NCBI GenBank assembly: GCA_002633025.1
Contig: NMRB01000451.1
Coordinates: forward strand, 10,943-74,942
DNA: 64,000 nt
Source of the DNA: Notospermus geniculatus
Lineage: Eukaryota > Nemertea > Pilidiophora > Heteronemertea > Lineidae
Direction of reading: 5' to 3'
In this document: positions 46,201 to 58,290 of the stretch, piece after piece
Numbering within the stretch: the stretch's first letter is position 1
Layout of the letters: every line of letters begins with the position of its first letter
The notes under the pieces: generated by a model
What the model saw: the letters and a program-made list of their open reading frames with translations, nothing else
The model's database searches: none
What the model was told of the DNA's origin: nothing
Made by a program: the position numbers and the translations under genes

Positions 46201-49200
46201 AACTGGCATTTTTAGTGGACATATCACAGCCTGTTTTATTTGAACTAGAATCACCCATGACTTCAGGGGGAATGTTTTTCTTCGGAGGAGCAATATCCAA
46301 CAATTCGTATTCCAAAATTGTTGTCTCTGGGCTTCCAAGCGCGAGATAGATTTCAGCCAACGTGACACATTTTGCCTCATCTAGCACCCAACCAGCACGA
46401 AATTTCTGCTCGAACGTAACATTGTCAACTTTGTCAGCAGAATATTCAACCAAACCACCGATATTCAACTGATCAGCACCGGACGTTTTGTTTCCTGGTT
46501 TTTCACCAGAAGGCACAGCTGTATTTTCCACCGGTTTCTCCACAATGACATCAGTTTTTTCCCTGACGACATCAGTTTTTTCGTCCTTTTTTTCACCTGA
46601 AGAAGGTGAGAAACTTTTGGCACAAGGTTTAGCGATGTCCGTCACGATGGGACAGATCTCTTCCACATCCACCTTCTCATCCGTCATCATTTTATCCATG
46701 CTGTTCACACAGTCAACACCGTTCAGTTTAAACTCGATCTTTCCATCATTGAAACTGACTGTGTTGCTAAAATCAAGCCGTCCTGACACAGACTCTTGAT
46801 CACTTTTCGGCGGAGTAACATGAGCAGTGACAGCAGATGGAAATACGGCATCCTCGTGAATGTTTTTAACGGCTGGTATAGAACTTATGGCACTTTGGTT
46901 TTTGTTGCTAGCTTGACTCTTCCCACGAGACATCTTCTTGGTTGTAGCAGACGGATCTGAAAAAATAAACAGACGTTCAGCCTGAAATTGATCATTGCTG
47001 TCATAAATGAGGACAAGTCCTAATCAAGGACACCTCGTCAGTCCCAAAGGTGTCCTTTATAGAGAGGTTCCACTGTACTTCAAGATAACCACAAGTTTTT
47101 ATACTTCCATGGCATTGCAGCTACCTACCATAGCCAATTGCTTTCAAGTTGTTAGCATGGCTATCCAACGCGATGTCAATTTTCTTCGCTGGTGGTTTAT
47201 TTTTCAGTGTTGCCTGGACAATAGCACATCCATCAGGTGGAGAGATTTTTATTAATTTGTCAGGTGTACAGGGTAGCTTCAGTTTCTCACGCTGACAGAT
47301 CGTCAAGGAATAGATAAATATCTCAGAATTTTAGCAATAATCCAGTCTGAGTCAAAAACAGTCCTAAATAGGAAATTGGGTCAAATTTCACTCAACCAAA
47401 TCAAATTGTGCCAAAAAGGATACAATTTTCAAGCGCTGTGGTCTCCATTTCTTTTCCAAGAATTCCATAACACTTGAAAGGCGTCGATCGAGTCTGAGGG
47501 TCATTCGTACTCTTGGATTCTGTGCAAGTGACTGGACATAGGCCCATGCATCATTTGTCTTTGGCCGCAACTCCAGTGTTATCTTCTGGGGCAGTTTAAC
47601 AGCGCCATCATCTTTAGGGTCTGAAAAAGACAGTAACAAATGTTGGCGAAAGTTTTCATAAAGTTGGAAAGATAAATTGGATTTGAATCCAAGAGAACAT
47701 TTTTGTCTAGATTTACTCATTACTTTGTTATTAGGTATGGTGTGGGAATATGATTCTGCTCACCTTCAATTCCATTCAACCTCTTCAGCGCCCTACACAT
47801 AGGTGTCTTCAACCTATGCAGCTTTCCTCTGACCTTGATCTGAGTGAATCCCCTATGAACCAGTTCATTCAACTGGGGTCCAATCTTCTCATCTATCCCT
47901 GAAATAACAGGCAAGTATTAGTATCAATAATAAGACTGTTTTTCAAAAACTGTTTCCCGTATAGGCCTACCCCAGACTCACTTGGCTGGTGTCCAAGCCC
48001 CCCCCCCCATCAATTTCATGAGATGCGACGATGGCATGTCAAACTATCACAGGCAAATCCATCATCTAGAATATATGCCATTTCCCATTTGTCATCAACA
48101 TCTGCATCAGCATGGTGACTGCCGGTCAAAAGTAAGTGACATGACAATCAGCCAATGCACAAGCTCTACTTTCAGAGATACTTACGCCCACCAAAAATTT
48201 TCCTGATCTCATTATAATTAACCAAGCCATACAACTCCTGAGTTTGTTTCTTGATATCTGGTGCTGGTTCAATCCACTTGGATATCTTATGCCAGGTGCG
48301 GTAGTAGAAATGTCGGATCTGTTCTTTGTTCTTGATCAACGTTGGAGGCAGACTCAACCGTTTTTTCTGACGCACAGCAACATAATTTGTTAAAGGGTCA
48401 AAATCCTTTCCATACTGAAAAAGAAAATAGTATTTCATTGCAGCAGATAAATCTAGAGCTAATATTCGCATACACTTACAACTTTAACAGTCTGGTTGTC
48501 CAAGTAGGCCTGCAGCATTTCCGCCCGTCTGCAGTGGGATCATGTGCATGGTTTGTGACAAAATTACAGCCTGCTTACAATTAAATGCCTAAAAAGACTA
48601 AAACTACAGCCTAGATCATCATACCTCAAGAAGACCTTCAAAGAACAAAGATTTGTCTGCAACACTCCACTGCTCCCAAGCACGGCGCTGTTTTGGAGGT
48701 TGTTTCTTTTTCGCTTCAGGTGTAGATGTTGATGCTTTTGGATGGTGTTCTCTTGCTGGAAAGAAAAAGAAAAAGAAAATAAAAGCAAGAAAATGGTCTT
48801 ATTTATCAGCACTCAGGATAAACAACAGTAGAAATCAATGTCTCAAAGGTTTAAACTGACTGCATCAATCCAGCAAAGAATAATCTATCAGACCCATGAC
48901 TGAATGGGGTTGAACCCATGACATCATCTCATTATTCTTATTTGTTGAAAACCAAGCCAATTCAAAGTGTAAGTGATGAAAAAAATTAATTATTTACAAG
49001 TAAACACAACAATGACAAAGAACATACCTGGCTTTTTTGGTGGACAGGGGGAAGTTGGTGGACTATCCCTCCTTACCCTCTTTGGAATTCTTGCACTTGT
49101 CCTGGTTGGCAACAGAGGAGCTTGATCATCTTTTGTTTGTTTTCTCTTGACAGGACCTGCTGGTTTTTCTGCAGTGCTTGGCTTTGCATCTGACGGTCCA

Positions 49201-49642
49201 TCCTTCTCCTCAGATGATCCACCTTCAGATGTGGTACTGCAAGAAAGATAAAATAATGAGACAGTAAAAATATCTGAGATAACTCAATTTTCATTTTGCT
49301 GGCTCCAACAAGAATGCCTTCATAACACGGCAGCCATGACAGTTCTGGTCAGGTCAATACAAAAATACCGTTTTGCAATCAATTTCAGCATCGCATCAGG
49401 AAAACAATAATTCTAATAATTGAATTGACCCTCAGAGAAATCAAATGACACCTAAACTGTGTAATCGCACAAAGGGAAACGTGAAAAATCCGCAGAAATA
49501 CGGCCTCCATTTCTGGACGAAAAATTTTCACGGAAAACAAAATGGCGGGGACGGATATTTTAGCGATCATAATTCCTCACCAGTTTTTGTTCGTATTTGT
49601 GTCTTTTTTCCTCGCAACAGCAGTCCTACGTTTTCTAGCCAT
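43289..49642 (-). CDS. CRAMP1: Cramped chromatin regulator homologue (CRAMP1), complete
   Basis: Cramped is a nuclear SANT protein first linked to Polycomb silencing in flies and more recently to linker histone H1 expression. Sixteen exons join in frame: 49642-49581, 49236-49028, 48755-48625, 48414-48186, 47898-47764, 47620-47424, 47291-47129, 46956-45950, 45845-45585, 45379-45040, 44940-44827, 44708-44614, 44458-44353, 44126-43921, 43787-43653 and 43417-43289 (3519 nt, 1172 aa). Order: basic N-terminus MARKRRTAVARKKD; SANT-like region (about 119-175) with KNKEQIRHFYYRTWHKI; conserved PMCRALKRLNG and AWAYVQSLAQNPRVRM; TLAEIYLALGSPET; MRNRTVRKPMLVQRAILPK; SLLDISMPG; and a C-terminal MMNESSMDYVSKF helix. 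All are strong CRAMP1 hallmarks. Human CRAMP1 is about 1270 aa. The donor at 47424 (ATT|GTATCC) is the weakest boundary; the first exon rests on phase and a Met. Confidence 0.93.
45425..45500 (-). mobile_element. tRNA-like SINE head in a CRAMP1 intron
   Basis: The minus strand contains CACGAGTTTGATTCCTGGCC and a degenerate A box (TGTAATGTGGTTGAATTATT), between exons 45845-45585 and 45379-45040. Confidence 0.45.
45950..46956 (-). CDS. CRAMP1: CRAMP1 large central exon (335 codons)
   Basis: This exon is mostly acidic and serine-rich disordered sequence, with repeated EK-rich units (DVVREKTDVIVEKPVE) near its middle. One conserved island, WVLDEAKCVTLAEIYLALGS followed by ILEYELL, matches the second conserved block of CRAMP1. 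A Pro/Ser/Arg-rich tail (PGSRRSPSIAS, PVTPRGPGRRAPRSK) ends at AAG|GTAAGG. Confidence 0.9.
48186..48755 (-). CDS. CRAMP1: CRAMP1 SANT/Myb-like core (two exons)
   Basis: Exon 48755-48625 ends with RRAWEQWSVADKSLFFEGLL and exon 48414-48186 begins YGKDFDPLTNYVAVRQKKR, continuing to KNKEQIRHFYYRTWHKISKW. The spaced aromatic residues (W..W, F, Y, F-Y-Y, W) are the core of a SANT/Myb fold. The block ends with ELYGLVNYNEIRKIFGG, conserved in the family. Phases are 1-0 and 0-1, consistent with the flanking exons. Confidence 0.92.
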
Positions 49643-49649
49643 CTCAAAT

Positions 49650-52470
49650 GATGGGTAGGCACTATCAGATCAGTGGATCGTGCGGTATATTTCACATAAT
49701 TCGGTTCTTAAATAAGAGCCTATCGCGCAACTGCTCTCGCTTTGGCAACGAATGAAAGCTCGCCGACGTAGCCGCTCTCGACGAGAATGATGTATGACAT
49801 GACAAATCTAAATCAAATTTATTGTTATTTCTAGTCAAAAAGTCCACTTTTTCTTTTCACAAAGACTAAGAACAACCCCTTATCCCACATTTGAAAGCAC
49901 CAGAAGGAAAATTGAAGGTTGAAAACCGTTTTATTTAATGAAAAACGCAATTACAAAGCTAAATTGAAGGAGCTGTCAGCCAGGTCATGTGACTGCTGGG
50001 GTTCATCACTTAGAGTAGTTTGTGCAGATCAGAAATGATTATTATGTAATTGTTACATTATTGTTTTAGGTTAGTTTTAATTAATTTCTACAGGAAAAGT
50101 GTCTCAGAAGGACAGTTTCGCCAGCATATTTGATACTGACAAATGAAACACCCGCAAAATCTGATAATCAACGTAGATCTATTCTCCAACAAGGAGACCA
50201 GCTCATGAGCTGAGCTGGGAGTCCAAATGAATTTCATTAGCCTGGACCGATGCAACCCATCATCCTCTATCAGTCCAAATGCTGATCAAGCCGCGATAAA
50301 AGTATATTTTGGGTCAATGAACGGCTTGGCTAATTAATCCCAACCTAATTTGACATTGCCCCACTCGCTGTAGTACAGGTGTGACATCTGCCAGTGTTGC
50401 CGTAAAGCCAGTGTTTCCCCGTATTGCCTGGGAAACGCTGGCAGGGTTGATCGACACATTTCTCAACGGGCCCATGCCATGGTGTGTCCACTAGGCCTAC
50501 CGGTTATAAAGTCGCAGAGATTTCGTCATACAAGGATTTGCAGATGAGGGACATTCAAAAACATATTACACCGGTTACGATGGGCCCTTTTGGTCCTTAG
50601 CCAACTAATCAACTCGACTGGGTTTTGGGGGGTGGCCATAGCAGTCTTCACTATAGTAGCCTACTGACGGTACTTTTACGGGTTGCCAACGCTATACTAT
50701 AGACGTCTAGGCCTAGTTATATTGTCGGCAACAAGCAAGAAACAAATTAGGCCTCGGCCTACGGTATTGAATTTAGATCTATTCATCAGGGACGCCGGGC
50801 GGTGCGCGCGCCGGGTGTCCGCCCCGTCCGACCGGACCCGTGACAAATTAAGCACGTCATTTCCACTCAGTCGTTTTCCCGCCATTCCTTACTCCTAAAA
50901 AAGCTACCAGTAGCCTGCATAAAGGCACGTTTTAGTTTTTTTTCTGTCACGTTTCGTGTGTGGCTTTCCGAGCCGGATGGGAGTAGGCTCTGAGGAGGGG
51001 CGTGTCCCTTTCACAAAACTATTCATTGCCCACAAATTTATCCCTCATTAACCCAATTTGCCCCTCCAAGTGTGAGCCCATACATTTTTTTTTCTCCAGT
51101 CTCATATACTAGCGCCTACAAAGCAGGTCGTTTGGTCAACTCACTCCTTGGCGCCCCAACATTTTCAATACAACTCACATACGCAGATCTTGACGTTTGG
51201 CAAGTATGGGGAAACCCCTTTCAATTTGGCGGGAATGATGCTGTGCCACGATATGGGGGAATCCCAGCGTTCATTGGTCGAAATTGTCCTAAGTTTTGGC
51301 TGAGGATTCTCAGACTCATTTACAGGCGAAGAGGCTGAAGCTTTGAATTCCCCTGTTTCCCCTTTGAATTCCCCTGTTTGTTTAACAATTCATATTATGG
51401 CGGCGACGTTTTATTATTTTGGAGTCAACTGCGAAATTGCGTCCATTTAATCCGACCGTGCCATACTCCTTTTGAATCCTGGATTGTGATTCGCCAATTC
51501 TCAGTATCCTATTGTACTTCGATCTGTTGTAAATTGCTGCTAATGAGAAGTAACTTTACCAAAGATAGATGCAACAGGCACTACTAAAGTGTTAAAATAA
51601 TAACTTGCCCCCAAACCAACGTTTTAAATTTGACAAAGAACCGCCATACACACCCTTTTCCATGAAATAATCTTCCAAGACAGCTTATTCTTTTCTACCA
51701 ATCAGAATCCATGTTGGGAAGCGCGACGAGCGAAAATTAGGGCACGGTGACATCATTAGGTGCGAGAATTCGAAAGGGATCCGAGCGTTCTTTTTGCACC
51801 ACAAAAAACGATATTTTTAACAGATATGACGTCCACATCAACTCAAGTTGGGTTAAACCCTGATTCTAGGAATTCCTCGAGGTTTGTAACCTTATAGTTC
51901 TGTGTCAATGTAGGAAAATCAAGTGAATTTTACGGCATGAATCTGTGAGTGTGATGTTGCTGCTGGCTGCGTTTGTGATGACGGGCCGTGCACTGTGCGT
52001 GTGTGTGTGCAGTGTGCATCTCGTGTGTACTAAAAAAACATTAGGCCTAAAGCCCCACTGTGAAAAACGCAAATCATCGCCGCGATTCTCGCACGACGTC
52101 AGCGTAGTGTAAAATGTACTACGCTCTGTCAGAATACATTAGCTAGGGTAAATTCGCCAATTCTCGGCTACCCCGTCAATCTCGGTGCTCCTGCACCGCC
52201 GTGCATGTATTGTAGGCCCTAGGCCTAGCCTAGGCCTACCAGCAGAGCTGAAGTAAAATTCATACATACATTTGTCCACAGGCCCTTGTGAAGTGAGTTC
52301 GAGGCCTAGCTACGGTAAACGTAGCGGGGTACCCCCTATATATAAAATAGACAAGGCTGGAAACATTAGAAATTCGTGTGCATTGAATGCACACCGCTGA
52401 CACCCGATAGGAAATCGCCCCAAAATGCATGTTAAACAAGCTTACCTCAATAAAACTGGGCATCTGGCGA
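49650..52470. other. Intergenic region upstream of CRAMP1
   Basis: No exon is supported. It includes a CG-rich patch at 50790-50850, AGGCCTA runs at 52214-52240, and the presumed CRAMP1 promoter just above 49642. The 88-codon ORF at 51072-51338 has no recognisable domain. Confidence 0.5.
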
Positions 52471-52480
52471 TTCCTAAGAA

Positions 52481-53464
52481 TTACTCCTTTGTATTCAATG
52501 CAGTAAAGTTCCTATATCCTGCAAATAATGGTAGTTTATCCACTNNNNCAGCAGCCTTCAACTTTGACTTTAGTTGCTGACGACCGAGATAGTCATTTCG
52601 ACACTTTGAAGACAATCCTGCTTTGGCATCTGAACTACTAGATGCATCACTTGAACCCTTCACTTTTACTCTCGAATTCAAAATACAAAGGTGAGTCCTG
52701 TAAATGATACAGACATCACATCTTGGAGTTGAGGATAAACGTTTACACTCTACGTGACGCACTCTGTTTGACTCTCCAAAACCGTCTTCCTCAAAGGCAA
52801 CAAGATCTCCAGTTGGTGAAAAAAATAAGGCATTTTGATTTGGCGCGCGACGGCTTTGGCAAAGTTCCTGGTATCCTTCATTACCGCAGCAGAAAGACAA
52901 CGATTTCAAACACTGCAAAACACTGGAGAAATCCTCAGTTGTCGTCACTTTTTCCAGAGGAAGAAAATCAGCTGGGTTGATAGATTTGCCATGGACCTCC
53001 AGAAACACTGACCTGTCATCCAAAACAGAAAGTCTCATCTTCACTTTTTGTGCCCCGGGGTTGACTTGTACAAATTCTAGCCCCTTCACATGGCAAAAAC
53101 CAGCCTCAGCTGCCATAGAAATATATTGTCCATCACAGTCCCTCGGCGATGACACAACGAATCTGCACACTGCGCAATTTACACCATGTTCTTCATATTG
53201 AAACAAGTGAAGATTCAGCTGACATTTTTTCCTACTGTTCGTCAATTTGTACCATCGCTGCAGAGTTGCTCTGCAGCAGTTACACACGTGTGGGGGAAAG
53301 ACACGTGAATCTTTTTCGGCTTGGACATCCAACTGAAAGGCCTTCTTCAATTCCTTTGCAAGTTGAATGGCTTGGTATGGATTACGGTCTTCTTGGAACA
53401 CTTTTTCTGTTGTTCCACATACACGGCAAAAGTACCTCAGCTTTAACTGATGGATGTCCATGGT
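52481..53464 (-). CDS. RAG1 N-terminal-like zinc-module protein, probably transposon-derived; interrupted by a gap
   Basis: One long exon starts after acceptor TTTCAG with ACC ATG G at 53461. It reads without a stop for 304 codons to the four-N gap at 52548. Residues about 10-80 hold YFCRVCG, later AFQLDVQAEKDSRVFPPHVC and CRATLQRWY, then NCAVC. The Cys spacing and the FxxDVxxDxxxxxPxxxCxxC run closely resemble the zinc-binding N-terminal region of vertebrate RAG1. Near residue 250 is CDVCIIYRTHLCILNSR, and near 290 CRNDYLGRQQL. These resemble a Cys-x2-Cys-x2-YR module I know from uncharacterised transposon-related proteins of marine invertebrates. No RAG1 catalytic core is seen. The 20 codons after the gap read to a stop at 52481 but contain a possible acceptor (TATTTGCAG), so the true end is unknown. 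It lies between CRAMP1 and the JPT-like gene. The RAG1-like call is similarity from memory. Confidence 0.6.
   Translation of the reverse strand, partial: TMDIHQLKLRYFCRVCGTTEKVFQEDRNPYQAIQLAKELKKAFQLDVQAEKDSRVFPPHVCNCCRATLQRWYKLTNSRKKCQLNLHLFQYEEHGVNCAVCRFVVSSPRDCDGQYISMAAEAGFCHVKGLEFVQVNPGAQKVKMRLSVLDDRSVFLEVHGKSINPADFLPLEKVTTTEDFSSVLQCLKSLSFCCGNEGYQELCQSRRAPNQNALFFSPTGDLVAFEEDGFGESNRVRHVECKRLSSTPRCDVCIIYRTHLCILNSRVKVKGSSDASSSSDAKAGLSSKCRNDYLGRQQLKSKLKAAXXVDKLPLFAGYRNFTALNTKE
52545..52548. other. Four-N gap inside the RAG1-like ORF
   Basis: The gap breaks the ORF after codon 304. Frame continuity across it is not assured. Confidence 0.95.
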
Positions 53465-53975
53465 CTGAAAGAAATGGAATAAAAATTTTTAAAAAATTCT
53501 TGTTTAGGCCTAGGCCTAGGCCTCTAGGCCCAACTTTTACTTAATTTAAGCATCAAGGTGCTCTGCATCTTATTTTACCTACCTCCAGGGCTTTAATCAT
53601 GAAACAACAGGCATAACTATGGCACATAACCTCAAAAACACTGCCAAAAAAGGCTAAAATCATTAACATCACTTTTCCAATTTTTGGGAAAATGGTCGTT
53701 TTTAAAATGCTTCCAGACGCTGCGGAGAGCAGCGGACACATACCATGCACACACTGTACATAAGATCATGGTCCACGGCAATAAAAGGCAAAGTTTCATC
53801 CACCGGAACATACCGGAAAAGTGATTTTAGGACGATTTGATAACTTACATTTTAAGAAAACCCGTCACGCTATCCCCATTTCGGAAAAATCCGTGAAATC
53901 GTTAATTTTCGGTGAAATTTGATGAAATTTTCACTACAATAACCGGCACTTCGAAAGCAATCAGCGTTATCCTAC

Positions 53976-53985
53976 TGCGCATGCG
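53976..53985. promoter_or_regulatory. NRF1-type site TGCGCATGCG
   Basis: TGCGCATGCG matches the palindromic NRF1 consensus typical of housekeeping promoters, with a half site CTGCGCAGG at 54016-54024 and an ETS-like TTTCCTG nearby. It lies about 500 bases upstream of the RAG1-like coding exon and on the far side from the JPT-like gene, so it may serve either. Confidence 0.4.
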
Positions 53986-55549
53986 TACTGCAATTTCCTG
54001 TTAGAAAATATTCAACTGCGCAGGTCCATAAACGTTCGTTTCCAAGCTCGTTGTCAAGGCCCGTGGTCAGCCAGCGTGAGGTCAATGTGCTAATTGGTCG
54101 GTAACGCAGATCGGATGAAAGGCCGGTTGTGTTTATTTAAGAACAATACGCACTAATAAGGGAACAATAGCCGGGGTGATTGATTTGGGGATTATTTTAA
54201 TCGTTTATTCGAAGTGCGTTCTCCATCTTATTTTATACCTCCATGGTNTGTCTGTCACACAGCCTGTGATTTCAAGCAATTTTCAGGTGAAACAAACACA
54301 CTTTTGGCATGGTATTACCGGTAAGGGGCATTGAATTCTTAGGGTCTCCACTAATAACTTATGCATAGGCCTACATTGTATACAGAATTGGTCATTGGTT
54401 CAACATGAGCTGTCTGTCCCATTTCAAATTCTCTCAATGCCATTTTGGTTTTGGTGACGCATCAGTGTACATGTATTTTGTTCACTGCTACTGGTAATGG
54501 CAGCATTTCGTTTGGATATTGTACAGTATTGTGTGCCATGTGAATCACAACAATGTGAACAATTCAGATTATGTATGTATGATTATGAGCTATGTCGTGT
54601 TATTTTGGTCCATTACATTGGGAGACCCAGTTACCAAATGCTAAATTGATGCAGTATTGCCTCTTGCGATGTTGTTGGTGCAATAACGGTAATCATGGCG
54701 AAAAGATTGCGTTGTTTAGTACTGGAACTAATAGTTCAGGTTCTCTGTAGTCTGAATTATAGTATTATTGGTTTCAGCACCAATAATCATGACAATTTTC
54801 CATCCACGGTCACCACCAGACAGACTGCTGCGGTAGGCCTAATGACGGTGCACGTTTGGCCATTGTATTGTTAGTGACCAACAGTGAACTCTTGAAAAAT
54901 CAATTCTACTCTGAAATGAATACATGTTTTCTTTCCCTAGAGTAGTTATAATTTACTGATGGAGAAGTATGAAAACATAATGCAATTACAATTGATCTTT
55001 TTGTGTAGATAAATTATTACAGCTGTGGAGTCATGCTCAATATGTTGGTCTAAACAAAATGGTTGGGGCCTATTGCAAAATGCTGCATATTTTATCCACT
55101 CCCAATGTACCTTACATCACTTCCTCTTCACATGCTGACAGTGAGGATATATACTGGTACAGTAGGATGCCTTACTTAACTTAGGGACATTTCCTGACAA
55201 TTCAAGCGCAGCCAACACTCTAAAAAGAGAGTGTACAATGACCTGATGCCAAAGCTCAAACCGCATGAATGTATGTACATTTGTATGTGAATTCACCTCA
55301 AGTTTCGAAGTTTCAGTTCACACTCCACACCAATCTGTGTTACTCTGTGCCTTGGTTAATTGCTGAGTAATGTAGGACGATAACAGTTCAGGTTGATTTC
55401 TGCTTCACCTGCAAATCTGTTATTACTTCGCTTCTGAGTTCCTGCCAGTCCTTGGCCCGCATTTGAGGTGGATTGATGATGTATGGCAAGAGGGATTTGT
55501 TGGTTTTGATTGAACCATATCCAAGAACAACTACAGAAAGAAGGCCTAA

Positions 55550-55690
55550 TGCCCGTTGTACACGGTCCAATTTTTCATCCAATTTTCTGAATATGCTCAA
55601 TAAAGGCCTATAACACGCACGTTTATACATTGAAGCCCCAATGGGCCCGGAATCTGAATTTCCAAAAAATTGGATGAAAAATTTGATCGT
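55550..55690. mobile_element. Short palindromic element
   Basis: GCCCGTTGTACACGGTCCAA, then TTTTTCATCCAATTTTCTG, is mirrored by AAAATTGGATGAAAAATTTG and ATCGTGTACAGTGGGC. Confidence 0.6.
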
Positions 55691-56837
55691 GTACAGTGGG
55701 CATAAGCCAGTATTCAGCGTTGTTACTGTTTATTTCTGAGGGATATAAAAAGTTCAGAATGACATTGACCACTGGTATTGTAAACATTTCTGTCTTTTTC
55801 AGTCAGTAAATTGATGGTGTGATGTAGATTCAACTGAACCCAGTCACTTGAAAGGTCTGAGTTGAATAGGCTGTAATCAAGGGCAGTATTAGAGTCTTCT
55901 TGTTGTGGTGGTGCAGGAGGAAAGTAAAGATCACCAAAAAAGGATGTACATGTACTTGTATTGTACAACCCACACAACATGGGGTGGTGAGGCCAGAGTT
56001 TTGCAGTCTGCCAGCCCCGTTGTATTTCAGCTTATCAATAATGCGACAGTTCATGGTCTGGATCAATACATCAGCTGGGGATTGGTTTTCTTTCTCTACC
56101 ACTAGATGTCCTTCTGGTTGTCAATCTGCCTGGGAAATCTGAACATGACAGCAGGTGCAACAGATTTGTATTTTGCACAATAATGTTTTGAGTATTTTTT
56201 TGCTCTGAACTTGTGTTATGTACTGTAGAGATCTGGAATACATACATTTTAGTCTGGGTGGTTCATTCAGCTGGCTGTGTAAATGAAAATTAAATGGCAC
56301 TTGAGATATCAACTGATTCTTTACCCATATGGTCCGTTCACCGACAAATCGATTTGGGAGTGAAAACCATGGCAGAACTGGCTCCATATAGATAATCAGT
56401 CAGAGACAAAATATTTTTGTGGTTACATTTTGGGTCAATATCTCACTTTTCTCAATAAAAGTTGCCTGCAATTATTGAAGAGGTCACTTCAAAGTACAAC
56501 TAGATCCAATTGAAATCCAATGCGAATGCAGTCTGTTTCCATTCTCCTCATCGTTTCAGAGAAAAATGTCCCTTCTCGAGAGGACATAATATTTCTGAAA
56601 CATCCTGTAGTCATGCCTGAAAACAGAATACTTGGTTGTCAGATGGTGTCCTAACACTAGTATTTTATTGTGACACATGAACAAAAGAGGACATGATGTT
56701 GTGGTATTGACTGCCCCAGAAATACAGGTCAGTTGGCACACAATGTGTGCACTGTTGGTTGACCACATTCTGCACCATGCTCAGCTGCAGCAGATGGTAC
56801 CTCCTAGTATCCACCTACCCTGCACTAATGAGAGACT

Positions 56838-57010
56838 TTACTGCCGTTAGAGGCCACCACCGGTTAGAGCTCCTAGAACGTCATTGAATTTGACGTCACA
56901 GAGAAGAAATACATCCGTAATGAAGTGGACACCATGGCTTTGTCTGTGACGTCAAATTTTGTGACATTCTTGGACCGCTAGCAGGTGGCCTCTAACGGCA
57001 GTAAAGTCCT
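56838..57010. mobile_element. Palindromic element with ACTTTACTGCCGTTAGAGGCC ends
   Basis: Left CTTTACTGCCGTTAGAGGCC and right GGCCTCTAACGGCAGTAAAG are exact inverses. TTTGACGTCA words pair inside. Confidence 0.75.
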
Positions 57011-58290
57011 CCCATTGTATAAAGTAATAAACTACGCTTTTCAGTTTGCTTGGGGAAAAGGGATGCATCGGGTGATGGTTGCAGCGTCAAAGAGAAATAG
57101 CATCGGTATTCAGTTGATGCTTTTTACGTCAATTCAGACAGAGTTGCTTTCATTTGACATGATGATTGAAAAAAGAGAAAAATGGTGTCCATTTCGTTTC
57201 AATCGATTGAATATATTGTCAGTGTCAGTGTGACTGAGTCATCATGAATTGGCCTGAAAAGAGAGGTTGCTCTGTTCAATTGAATTTCATTGGTCCATCT
57301 GTACTAGCTTTAAAAAAGGCTGGCTTATGTCTTTTGTCACTGATGCTCTCTATTGATCTCATATTGACAGGCCTGATGCGCGATCTGCCCTGGCTTCAGT
57401 TATATCAATATTTCATTTCGATGCGGCCGGATTCTGGGGAACTAGAATACACAGTGACGTGTGATATGATCGCATTGACTCGTGCTGAAATATGGTTGGT
57501 TTTGGAAGACTCGGAAAGGTGAAGAAAAAAGTCACGTATGCTCCAGAGTAGGTTATATAATTTTCTTGAACTCTGAGGTTTACAGTTTGAATGGACCACA
57601 TCAGATGGGCTGCAACTGTCATACTCATAGCCCAGATCCAACCATTGCTGTTTGGTGTATCTGGAAAGAATTCATTCAGAAAGGCTGGGTGTCACGAGTA
57701 CGGCAGTCTTGAGTTACTGATTTAGGTCTATCTAATCCTCTAAATGTCTGAATCAAGTTCCATTTCCTTGATCTATGCTGCACTCTTCCAGTACCTGAAC
57801 AGGCTATTTTGAGTAGCATTGCGATAAGAGCAAGTTTTATCTAAAGTTAGCATCCTCTAAGACCTATGATATGAAGCACACATGATCCACAAAGATCCTC
57901 TGTTCGGTCTGTAAGTGTGTTTTCATGTGGCTCTGAACCTTATCAACCTCTCCGCAGCGTCCCGGCGGCTTCTACTGTGCTTACTGGTAAATTTAGGTAC
58001 GGAAGTTGTCAGATGATGTATTTTTTCCTCCGAGTCATGCAGAGGCACCTGTACTCCACGCTATCTCAAGCCAACCTGTCGACGGAATTAAACAGAAAAT
58101 GCACAACTCTGACCTTCTCACGTCACTATTGCACTTTCTCACAGAGTGAAAGATGTAGTCGGACTCGGAGATTTCTTGGGTCGTTTTGAGTTTGTCCTGG
58201 GTCTAGGCTTGATTTTCTCCCCTTCCTCATGTCCCTATGTGGTACGAGCTCTTATCAGCTGTGTTTGGCGGTCTCTTGTATTTGGCGTTC

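Larger units (their letters stand above)
54000..58290. other. Intergenic or 5' intronic DNA before the JPT-like exons
   Basis: No coding exon is recognised in 4.3 kb. It contains palindromic elements at 55553-55690 and 56838-57010 and a single N at 54247. Non-coding first exons of the JPT-like gene could lie here. Confidence 0.45.

Noticed and set aside
51072-51338. 88-codon ORF upstream of CRAMP1
   Set aside because: No domain, no splice sites supporting it, and composition like the flanks.
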